Source: Lentinus brumalis
Taxonomy: Eukaryota; Basidiomycota; Agaricomycetes; Polyporales; Polyporaceae
Direction: 5' to 3'
DNA: 64,000 bases
Assembly: GCA_001792895.1 (NCBI GenBank)
Contig: MARA01000007.1
Span: 682,001 to 746,000 of the forward strand
Below are positions 30,871-41,210 of the stretch, piece by piece. The notes below the pieces were generated by a model. The model saw nothing but the letters and a program-made list of their open reading frames with translations. It made no database searches and had not been told where the DNA came from. How positions within the stretch are numbered: position 1 is the stretch's first letter; each line of letters begins with the position of its first letter. Both the position numbers and the translations under genes were made by a program.

Positions 30871-33800
30871 CGTTCCTTTTCTGTCTGGGGTTTTGGGAGT
30901 CGGGGCTTACTTGCTCACGAGGCCAAGCACCGCCGTAAACGAACGTGTCGGGATGTGAGGACTGGAAGCCGCGCTGGATGCGCAGGGAGAGGAGAGCACG
31001 CCCGCGACCGGAATGCGGTACGCAAGACAGGGAGGAGGGGAAGAAGGGGAAGAAGGGGAGACACGCGCCGCCGGGAGAGCAGGACCTTTATGGCGGCCAT
31101 TGGCAATGGGAAGTTGGGAACACGAAAGAAGGGACGGTGACACATACAGCTTGATACCCGTACCCGGGCTCGCTACGATGAGATACAGTCCGAGGTCTCG
31201 TGTATATGTGTATGAATCACCCCCGCCGCGGCGATCAACGTCTTCCAACCTTCAGAGTTCAGAGTAATATGCAGGCTAGCAGCTACCGTACCTGGCACTG
31301 CCTCGAATCGTCGGTGGACCTTCCGTCCAGCCTACTCGGTCCGTCCGTCGGAGTCCAACGAGGTCTGTCTGAACGTCCGAAGTCGTGGTGAGGCCCGCGC
31401 GGGATATCGCTAGTCAATCTTGGAGGCACCCTGATTCCTCGTGGCCCGCTTCCTGCATCCTGCGGGGTGGCTGTGTCGCGGTAATGAATAGACTTCGCAC
31501 GCGTCCCCTCCGTCCCGCGACAAACTTCATATTTTCACAGCTGCGAGAAGGCGAGCCGGGCGCAAGACATCTGTAGTCTGTAGTACTGGATGTATGCTGA
31601 CGTCGACAGGCCTGGTGCAGAGTACGAGGAAGGGTCAGAGGTCGGGAGCCCGCTGAAGCGGCGCGCCGGAGATTGACGGCTCCCGCGAGGAGGCGACCCT
31701 GAACGGGCCCGGGGCGCAGCGAGATTGCCGGAGATGGGCGGCGCGTCGCCGCCGCTGTCGTTGGAACTTGGCGAGGGTACTCGAGGCTTGGAGCTTGGAG
31801 CTCTTCCATCTTGGAGAGCGACGGCTGTGGGTGAGGAGCGCGTCAGCAACTGCAGGCCTGTTGTGTATGCTAGCACTTCGTGAGGTTCAGGTTTTTTATG
31901 CAGAACATACCAGGATTGGGCGCGTAGTACGTAGCCGGGGAAGAGTTGCACCCTCGTCTGCAGGCTGCAGCAGACGCGTTGCGCAGTAGTAGCAAGTAGT
32001 ACTCATATCTGACAGATCCAGACGATGCGAAATACCTGCCCCTAGGTCCGTCGGTCCCCTCCAGTCCCGACTCCCGACTCCCGACGGGCCGCATATACCC
32101 ACCCAACGACCCCCTAAGACCGTCCGTCTTCGCCAGCCAGTCCGCGCATCGTCCCCGAGGAGGAGCACCGGCGTGTCTCGATCGAATTTGAGACTACCTT
32201 TGCGAGAACGAGAGGACAGTACGGATTGCTGGTCGGTGAGCTGAGTTGTGCGAGATCGGAGAGTCCCTCGAAAAGGTACCGTGCATGGTGCATGGCGAGA
32301 GTCCGCGGGGCTGAGTGGGTCGTTTGCGTTTGGACTGCGTTTGGACGGGCACACCGCGGCGGAAGACGGAGGGGTCGCCAAGGCTTAAGGAAGCTTGATC
32401 GAACCCATCATGACGGGTGTAACCCATGGTATCCAGACCTGTACATGTGCGAACGCCGACCGCAGGTACCGTCTACAGTGCTTGGAGAGAGAGAAGAGTG
32501 GCGGCCGAGAGAGCGAGAGCGTCGAGTCGAGACTCGAGAGGGGCGACGGATATGTATCACAGATCCACACCAGCGGGCAGCGTTGCAACGCGATGCTGTC
32601 TCGGAGCACCAGTGTAGGTGCAGTCGTCTGAGGAAGGAGCTGCACGGTCTTCTTGTGAGTCGCGAGTCGTGAGTCGTGAGTCGTGAGTCGTGACTGGTCG
32701 CAGTTGACGAGACTGGGAGAGGCGAGCCTGGTATATCACCGTATGCCTGCAGACTACAGTCACAGTATGGAGCCCGTCGAATGAACTTGAAGGCAAGATG
32801 CAACAACAGGCCGAGGCAGGTCCTGGAGGATCGGATAGACATTTGAGTGCGCCCCAGGCTCCTGGACGTTACAATAGTCACCCTTCCGTGAATACTGGCG
32901 GCGTGCGAGCCGAAGGGCTGCTCTGATACTGATAGTGATCACTGTCTAGAAAGGGCACGAGAGCGGGCCGAGCGTCAGTAGCACAAGAGATGGATATGCG
33001 GATGACGGCGGGGGTGACGATGGGGCGGGAGGAGTGGGTACCCTGGAAGTCGTCAGAGAGATGCCTGGAACTTGAACACACAGCAGGGAGGAATGGAAGG
33101 ACCCCGACGGACCGTCAGACGGTGGTCGTCATGGCGATGCTAAGCCTACTGTAACGTACCTTCGAGGCTCCGCTCGCCAATTGTTCTTTGATCTGACCGC
33201 GGGTCCTGTGAGTACGTATGTATCCTGTGCTAGTCATGTGTGCTGGAAGTTGCACAAGGTACTTACGGTAAGCCGGGTACTGACTTCACTGGCCTCTTGC
33301 TCTTCAAAACAATCAATAGCGACACAGGAAGAGTAACAATTGACAGTGAAGACCACGCGCATGTCGGAAGAGTTCTGGTCCACCAGACTGGAGAGTTTCT
33401 GCCACAGCCGGCGGCATGCGCCGGTGTCTTGGCACCGCCACCAGAAGCTGAAAAACTGGCCGAGAAGTTAGAACATCTAGTCAGTTGTGCACGTCGGTGA
33501 CCAGGACAATAGGATGCGGGTTTAGAGCGACAGATGGAAGTACGGGGAGCACGAACGTTCGTTCGTGGACAATGCAGCAGGCGACTTCGTGCGGGCAAAC
33601 GTACCGCGAAGGCCTCAAGAAGGCAGCGATCCGAGAGGTGTCGGACATAACGGGCGCGAGTGCACGCATCCGACGTCGGGAGGTCAGAAGACGCACCCGC
33701 CCTGGGTCACGCTGAGCCAGCGACCACGAGGAATCGGAGGAACGGCCGAGGAGGAGGGCTGATGGGAACAGAGCCTAGAGGACGGTTATGAAACGTTTGA

Positions 33801-34260
33801 CGGGGGTGAGAGGGGCGACGCGGGAGGCGGCCAGCTGCTGGCCATGGGTGCCGTACGGGCGATTGGGCGCAGTAGATTCTGAGTAGAACGCGACATCGAA
33901 GACGGTCTTGCTCGGCGGCGTGTCGTTCTGACGCCGTAGCACGTCGGGCCATCATCACCTGAGCATTCACCGTCCCGGTCCTCACGCGGACGCCCCCGAC
34001 GCGGCCCGCGAGTGCGTGCTGCATGAGGACGAGAAGAGGTCGTCGAACGGCGAGCAGAGTCTAACAGCAGCCGGGAGAAGAGCGAGAAGAGAGCGGAGGG
34101 CAGGAAGGCCGCGGCGAGAAGAAAATGCACGGAAAACGCGACGCGTTACGTCACTCGTCACTTGATCGCCCCGTTGGCGCCGGCCTCGAATGATGGGAAG
34201 CGACCCCATGGGACACCCGACGCGCTTTCTGAACTTCTCGCCTTCGTCTTCGCGGTGCAG
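30871..34260. other. Poorly interpretable intergenic region
   Basis: Upstream of the DUF6534 gene I find no complete gene. A minus-strand Ser/Pro-rich segment at about 31835-31580 reads VALQDGRAPSSKPRVPSPSS and continues to SGLPTSDPSSYSAPGLSTSA. It can splice upstream (intron GTATGT to CCACAG) to NSSPATYYAPNP, so it may be the tail exon of a gene. Another minus-strand segment at about 33900-33785 reads VFDVAFYSESTAPNRPYGTH and ends in a stop; it is only partly kept in the repeat units at 44.3 and 55.0 kb. Confidence 0.3.
32655..32694. repeat. GAGTCGT heptanucleotide microsatellite
   Basis: About five head-to-tail copies of GAGTCGT (the first reads GAGTCGC), ending in GACTGG. Confidence 0.8.
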
Positions 34261-34267
34261 TATATAA
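34261..34267 (+). promoter_or_regulatory. TATA box of GH3 gene copy 1
   Basis: TATATAA, 67 bases before ATG 34328. The same box is at 44564-44570 and 55237-55243, at the same distance from the ATG of the other two copies. Confidence 0.65.
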
Positions 34268-34327
34268 TGCACAACGCGAGCCCTGCCCCGAGCTTTCCCC
34301 GCTCCCTCTCTGCTTGCGGTCGACGCC

Positions 34328-37300
34328 ATGGCTCTCCTCAGCACCAGGCTCTCCGCCCTGTGTGCCCTGCTTTTCCTCGCGGTCAGCAGCGATGCCCAGG
34401 CTCCGAGCAGCTCCCAGCTCTCCTTCTCGTTCTCGGATGCTTCGAGCGTCCTGACCTCGGAGTCGCTCTCTAGCGTCGCCTCGACCGCCAGCGCATCGGT
34501 GTCGACCGCGTCAAGCGTCCTGTCCAGCGACGCGGCGTCAAGTGCTGCCCCTAGCACGGTCTCGAGCGCGGTGTCCAGTGCGCTCTCCACCGTCTCCTCG
34601 GTCGCGTCCGCGAGTGTCAGCGCGTCGGTGTCGACTGTGTCGTCCGCAGTCACCTCCGTGGCTACTTCCGCGGCTGCCACGACGGCAAGCTCTGTCCCTG
34701 CTACTGAGACAAGTGAGTTCTACATTCCAACCTCTGTTTCCAGTCCTGGGTCGTCCGTCTCCATCAGTGAGGCATCTGCATGTTTGGACTCTGTGCATGC
34801 CCCTGTACCCGTCGGAAGACGTCTTGAAACGGCAGAGCCAATTCCCAGCTGGAACCGCGCATATATCCTGCATATATGCATCTGCCAACGCCTCCTATGC
34901 TACAACTTCCTTGAGTGATACACGTCTACGACGCGGGCCGCCATCCTTGCCTCGAATTGCGGCCTTCTCAGACCTGTTCATCGCGCATAAAACATGTGCA
35001 TATGCGTCCTACAACGCGTCGTATTCCAAACCTTCCTTCAGTGCACGTCTACGACGCGGACCGCGATGGTTGTCTCGAAGTGCCACCTTCTCAGACGCGG
35101 TGCATATGACATGCATACGGTATATGCGTCCGCCAACGTCTCATATTCCAAAACGTCTTTGCGCAGTGCACGAACACGACACGGACCTTGTTTCGTGTCT
35201 AGAAGTGCACGCTTCATGGTCGTATTCACACTCCTGCTCCACGCGTCAGGACGCGTATAACGGCAGAGCTACCCCGGTGCTCGGATTCGACGTTCCGCAT
35301 AGAATCTGGTAGTTGCTCATCCAGGGACTCTGGACATGCTTACTCCCCCCACCGGGAGACCGTGACGTGTTGAAAGGGCAGAATCATTACCCGGCCTGAT
35401 ACCGCGCATATATCCTGCATATGCGCACCCTCCAACACCTCGTATCGCCAAATCATCTTTGACGAGTGCACGTCTACGACGCGGACCGCGATGGTTGTTC
35501 GACGTGCATCCTTCTCAGACGTGTTCACGGCGCATATCATATGCGTATATGCGTTATCCAATGCCTTGACACCAAAGGTTCTTTGAGACGCACGTCTGCG
35601 ATCTTGACTGCGATTCTTGTCTCGAAGTGCACCCTTCCGAGTCGTGTCCACACCCTTGCTCCACATGTCGGGATGTGTGTACGGCAGAGCCACCCCGGTG
35701 CCCGATGTTACGTCCCGCGTATAATCTGGTAGTTGCACATCCAGAAATAATCTGCTCATTGGACGCGTGCCCGGCGGCGTGGTACTCGTACTCGGTTACG
35801 ACGCGTTCTTGTGACGCAATCCGCGCTCGTTCACGCGTGGTGAGGGCCCGAAGCGCATGCGGGCTTTCGTATATCGTCTGCTGCGTATCCAGCAAAGCCA
35901 TCCCGATGCCGAATATACGGCATGCGCATATAGATGGCACTGGTGCCTCCAGATACATTGTGCGTGTCATCACGTTCTTGAAGGCGTGCCCGGTACTTAT
36001 CGTACGAGGCTCAGGCGCGCTTTGACGTGTCGTGCATGTACATATGACTTCCTGACGCGTCGGAGACGGGGAATACGCCATACATGCGGGCAGCCGCACT
36101 CCAGTCAATTTTGCAGAACCCCCGCCTTTGCATATGGTTGCTGCATCTCATCTTCGACTTCCCCGGCTTCTTTACACGTTCTTCCTCTACCGTCCCGTCG
36201 GAAACGTGTGCTGACGAACTTGCGAACAGCTCTGAGCACCCTCCCGATCTCCTCATACCCATTCTCGTCGTTCCCGGTGCCCTCTGCGTCTCCTATCCCA
36301 GGAACGTTCCCGTCGACGTCCCCGAAGTCGCCTCCCCCTCCCGGCTCCGACCTGATCCCCGACTTCGCGCCCGCATGGGCGAAGGCGCACTCCCAGGCGA
36401 AGAAGCTCATCTCCGGCTGGTCGGTCGAGCAGAAGGTGAACGTCTCCACTGGTGTCTTCTGGATGAAGGGCCTCTGCGTCGGCAACATTGCCGCGGTGGG
36501 CGACTTCCCCGGGCTCTGTCTCGAGGACTCCCCGCTAGGCGTTCGCGACACCGACTTCGTGACCGCGTTCCCGGCCGGCATCACTGTCGCCTCGACGTGG
36601 AACCGCACGCTGCTCCGTCAGCGTGGCCAGGCGATGGGTGCGGAGTTCAAGGGCAAGGGCGTGCATGTCGCGCTCGGCCCGATGATGAACATGGGCAGGA
36701 TTGCGCAGGGCGGGCGGAACTGGGAGGGCTTTGGGGCTGACCCGTACTTGACGGGCGAGTCTGCGTACGAGACTGTCCTTGGCTTGCAGCAGAGCGGCGT
36801 GCAGGCGTGCGCGAAGCACTACATCAACAAGTACGTTTCTTCCTGCTACGTCTTCGGCATGACTGACAGTGGACGTGCAGCGAGCAGGAGCACAAGCGCG
36901 ACCACGAGTCCTCGCACGTCGACGACCGCACTGAGCATGAAATCTACCTGCACCCGTTCATGCGCTCCGTGCAGGCCGGCGTCGCGTCCGTGATGTGCAG
37001 CTACAGTGCGCATCTTGTGTTTCGCGGGATCGTCTTTGCGCTGACGTCATTGCAGACCAGATCAACGCTTCGTGGGCGTGCGAGAACGACCGCACGCTGA
37101 ACCAGATCCTGAAGGGCGAGGTCGGCTTCCAGGGCTACGTCCAGTCCGACTGGGGCGCGCACCACTCGACGCTCGCGGCCGTCAACGGGCTCGATGTGAG
37201 CATCAATTCTGCATATGCACATGTCTCGGGCGTTGGCTGACTCGCGGTTGCAGATGTCTATGCCCGGTGATATCAACCTGGGCTCCGGGACCACCTGGTG

Positions 37301-37526
37301 GGGCCCGAACCTGACCGCGTTCGTGGAGAACGGGACCATTGCGGAGTCGCGGCTCACGGATATGGCGGAGCGCATCGTCGCTGCGTGGTACCTCCTCGAC
37401 CAGGATAAGGGCTACCCGAATGGTGCGCTGCCGTATACGATTGCGACGCTGTACAGTAGAGACCACAAATATATTTTGTGCCCGAGACAGCTCCAGCGTG
37501 AGAAGCCGCAGCAGAGAGTCCAGTAG
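34328..37526 (+). CDS. Truncated secreted GH3 beta-glucosidase, copy 1
   Basis: Exons 34328-34712, 36230-36830, 36881-37005, 37056-37195 and 37254-37526 join in phase to 507 residues. Exon 1 encodes a signal peptide ([20 protein letters not shown]) and a Ser/Ala/Thr-rich, probably glycosylated, stretch to residue 128. The rest is the GH3 N-terminal barrel: [87 protein letters not shown] and [15 protein letters not shown], with the catalytic nucleophile Asp402. At residue 472 the text jumps from DQDKGYP, which ends the barrel, to NGALPYTIA, a motif normally some 250 residues later in the C-terminal domain. The acid/base Glu and the fibronectin-like domain are therefore absent. The gene ends 25 codons later. 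Hydrolysis of beta-glucosides is the family role. I expect this product to be inactive, or the gene to be a pseudogene. Intron 1 is abnormally long (about 1.5 kb). Confidence 0.8.
34713..36229 (+). repeat. Oversized intron 1 with degenerate ~120-base repeats, GH3 copy 1
   Basis: Between the GTGAGT donor and the GAACAG acceptor lie degenerate monomers. The typical form starts GTGCACGTCTACGACGCGGA, passes GGTTGTCTCGAAGTGCAC and CTTCTCAGACG, and ends TATTCCAAACCTTCTTTG. Starts are seen near 34919, 35040, 35165, 35467 and 35587. Two longer monomers also share CGTGTGTACGGCAGAGC and ATAATCTGGTAGTTGCAC. Fungal introns here are otherwise about 50-70 bases, so this looks like repeat DNA inserted into intron 1 before the gene was amplified. 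Confidence 0.6.
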
Positions 37527-40500
37527 CCTCGTGTGCGGTGGCAGTGCGTCGGACATGGCGGACATGGGCGACACCGTGGCTTGTCACGGGGAAGGACCCG
37601 TACTCCAGCTGAACGTGGAGACATGGCGCTACTGTGTGCAGGCAGAGGCGAGACGAGGGGAGGGATGAATACGGGGCGAGAGGAGAGGAGGCGGTACGCG
37701 GAGCGGGCGTCGGAGCGCTGCTGACAGGCGGGGTGTTTGGCGTGCAGAGATCCTCCAGATCGATCACTTGTCTCTGAGCACCTCGGGGGGTATACTGCCC
37801 ACCGTACAGGGCATACTACACCAGGGGATGCGGGGGACTGCAAGGAAGACAGGAACGGCTTCTGTGGTTAAGAAGTCGGACCGGTACACCAGAGCTCGAC
37901 TACCTGTTTGCTACACAGACGTTGGAGAGATAGACTTGGAAGCAAATGTATACCGCCTAGCACTACTACACACGAGGTACAGCGACAGGAAACATGCAGT
38001 ATCAACCGGGAGACTTGTGCGGGCCTTCGGAAATCGTTCCGGAGACGGGCGCCTATTGTGCACTTTGCGCGTCGCGCTCCGTCGTCTCCTTGTCTCCTGC
38101 CACCACCATCGCGCTGTGCTCTGCCTTGCTCTCCGGCGTCGTCCCCCCTTTCAACGCCCTACTCACCTGTGAACTCGATGCTTGGCATTTCGACGCTGGA
38201 TGCTTCGCAACTCGGGCGGACCTCGCTGGCGTCGGGCGGACAGGGCGGCGCAGACCAGTGGCGGTGGATGGGAACAGCTCAGAGTAGCGGCACGGAAGTT
38301 CAGCTGTCGTCGTATCTCGATGCGTCACTGCGATATTGTGCCACATAGGTGAGTCCGTGCATGCCAGCGGGATGAGAAGAGCACGTACCACGTTTGTCGC
38401 TATCTTGTATCCGCGGCGCGCTCTCAAGACGACCGAGTCGCAACACACACACGATCTGCCTGCCTTCATGCGACGAATCCCGTCGTCGTAGCTTTTGGCG
38501 TGGCGTTGGTTGTACCGGCAAGTACGCAGCATGCGGGCATCTGCAACACTGGAGAGAAGAGGTGGGTGGCCAGGTATGTCCGAGGGCGAGGCGAAGTGCA
38601 GCATGCTGACCTTCGAACGATACTCTGGTACATCATGCTCGCCGTGATGCGCACCGCAAGGCGAGTGGGACGATAGTATGCGGACGATGCGGGGGGACAT
38701 TGGTGTAGAGGTGAGTGCGAGATGTCTGGCTTAGGGGCAGGTCATGCGGCGATCAGCCAGGTATAAAAGAGACGCATGGATACTAACTTACCTGCTCGCA
38801 AGTCTCCTGCCCGCGGTGGCTGCGAGTGCGCTGTGATGAGGTCACGCGCGATGACCCCGCTAGAGGTGAGCTGATATGTACCGTAGTTATGTCGCTGCGC
38901 TGTGTCCGAGGGCGTTCGTATCTGGCGGCGCAGCGTGTTAGAGCGAGCGATGAGCACCAGGTGGGTGGGAGGCGGAGAACCGAGAGCTAACAGCGTACCT
39001 TGTCCAGTCTCCGAGTAGTCCGCACTCCACCCGGGTACGGCCAGGACCGTCGAGGCCGACGGGAGCTTGATGGGCTTTGGAGAAGTTCAGGTAAGCGTAA
39101 TGCACTGGACAAGCAAAATCTATGGTATGTACCTTGTTTGCTAGGTCCACTAGAAGTCTAGAAGGCCACGAACACGGTGCATGTCGAGACAGGGATGCGC
39201 GAGACGTGTCGACTCGTCTGAAGGACGCAAGGTAGGTTCTCGAGAGCGTCATTGGATCGTCCTGGCCTGCCCATCGAACAAAGCTGCTCGGGTGGACCAT
39301 GGACAGCAATCCGGGAATACTGCCCCGGGCTGCGTCACGACGCGTACTTGTCGCTGACTCGCTGGACACTGACTGGGAGCGTGAGAGGGATATTGTGAGG
39401 GCGCAAACAGGAGTGGCAAATGTAAGCTACGCGTACAGCCGGTGACACATACCAGCCATTCCGAGCTGCCATTCCGCAAACATTCGTCCTGCTGGTGCGT
39501 TGCAGGCCGTCGTAGAGTTGCGTTCGGGAGACAATGGGGAAGGAACTCCTGTACTGTTCACAGTGTGTCAGCAACGTACTCTGCACCAGGGATGTAGATC
39601 GAGCAGAATGTATCCCCGCACAAATAACAGCACTCACGAAGACAGTGCGACTCACACTGCGTGCACGCAGAGGCCGTCGTGCGAAGCAAGAGAATAGAAG
39701 GAGTAATGGCCGTAGATGACGATACATGTAGAGAGAGCTGGCTGAGGATGACGGTACATGGGGAGGTCGGGTCAGCGTGAACGACAGAGAAACGGTCAAT
39801 TTCCTGCTCAAAGTCATACGACTCACGGCAAGCAAATATCGGGCGGGGTCCAGCCCGGACGTGTGAACAGAGCGAGGCTGTTCGGAGTGACAGACTACTA
39901 ACCTCGCTTTGAGCGCGGACCTCGCCGCGCTGATCGCATAACCGCTTGTACATCGTGAGATTGTGCCTCTAGTCTCTGTGACACTCCTCTCGTGCTCACG
40001 ACTCATAAAAACCTGACCGAGGGCTCAGACGCAGCTCAGAAAGCTGTGGGCAGTGCAGTCCGGGCAAGGTGTATGCTATTGTAGCGAGGGCTTCCGAGCT
40101 GCGGCATGCATGCTGACTTACACAGGATTGCTAGGCCTGATTGCCGGTGCATATGAGCAATGCAGCCGTCTTACTTGGGCGACGGCTTCGGCTTTTTGTG
40201 ACTTGTTCCTTGCGCGCTCAGCACCAGCAGGGCTCAGTGTGTTCGTGGTTTCCGGCAGTTCACGAGGAGACCCGTGGTCAAAGTCAAAATTGTACACAAT
40301 GCACAGAGAAAGAGACAGCTCAACGGCAGGGCAGCCTCGCAAGCGGGGGAACACCGCTTGCAAAGGGATTACGGGGCTTGGCATGCCGTTCAGTCATCTC
40401 AGTTGAATCATCATGGTCACTGGTCTGCCCGAGAAGCCCGTGGATGCTCAGGCTAGATCCGGGCCTCCCATGCAATCACATCAGAGACACACGCGAGATG

Positions 40501-40975
40501 GCCTTTGAGATTGACTTGCACAGATCTCATCGCAGAAGCTCTCCGTGCCGCTGCTTCGCAATGACGTCGATTTCAAGCTATGTCACAGTATCGTGCAAGT
40601 TGCGGTACACATCCGGTGTCATTCCTCAAACTACATAACCAGAATGCCTCGGCTTCAGCAAGCATTGTGGTCTATATATGGGCTGTCTCTGTACTGCGCC
40701 GAGAGCATCCGGCATTTACTAAGTGCTCTATCCTGTGTGCCGCATGCAATGCAACCCTTCGCCGCGATCTCACACTCTATGTGTCAGCTCTCAAATTCGT
40801 TACTATGCAGTACAGCCATGGGATGCCAAGGCTTGGCGCCAAATCCGGGTTTGTGGTGCAACACATGGGTACACTTCTCCGAGAACTTCGCTCGCTATGT
40901 ATCCCAGCATTATGAACCTACTGCAGTTCGAAACTGACCATTCCCTCGCTCGCAGATAGTCACATAGGCAATACT
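37527..40975. other. Spacer of the tandem array, unit 1
   Basis: Sequence shared by all three units (48253-51696 and 58926-62394), with splice-like signals on both strands. On the minus strand, exons ending PEYRSK at a GTCAGC donor in unit 1 and PEYHSK in unit 3 (about 38610 and 59980) suggest a gene. The reading frame is not conserved in unit 2, and I cannot complete a model. Confidence 0.35.
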
Positions 40976-41210
40976 ATGTCTACCCAAGCTGTACTCGACA
41001 CATTCGAACTACAGGACCACGTTTTGAGCAGGACAAACACGCAGAATCACGCAACGGCCGCATGTGGTCCTCATACCCCGCCCTCCCAAAACTACGACGC
41101 CCTCGCACCACTTCCAAGGCCGATCATCCCTTACCGAGCGCCCATATACGAGGCGAGTGCGAACCGCCCCCGCCTCGCCCACGATTGTTGCGCGTACGTG
41201 TCTTCGCACC
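40976..41210 (+). CDS. Conserved array ORF, Pro-rich, copy 1 (partial model)
   Basis: ATG 40976 opens a frame reading MSTQAVLDTFELQDHVLSRT then NHATAACGPHTPPSQNYDAL, APLPRPIIPYRAPIYEASAN and RPRLAHDCCAY. It is kept in units 2 (51697) and 3 (62395) with scattered substitutions and no early stop. That supports coding potential, although the duplications are young. No signal peptide or domain is recognised and the 3' end is unclear; a splice near 41203 (CGTACGTGTC) is possible. Confidence 0.35.

Noticed and set aside
34538..34700. Open antisense frames opposite the GH3 signal-peptide exon (34680-33982 minus and equivalents at 45004 and 55677)
   Set aside because: They mirror the Ser/Ala codons of exon 1. 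The plus strand has a TATA box, signal peptide and in-phase splice to the GH3 barrel.
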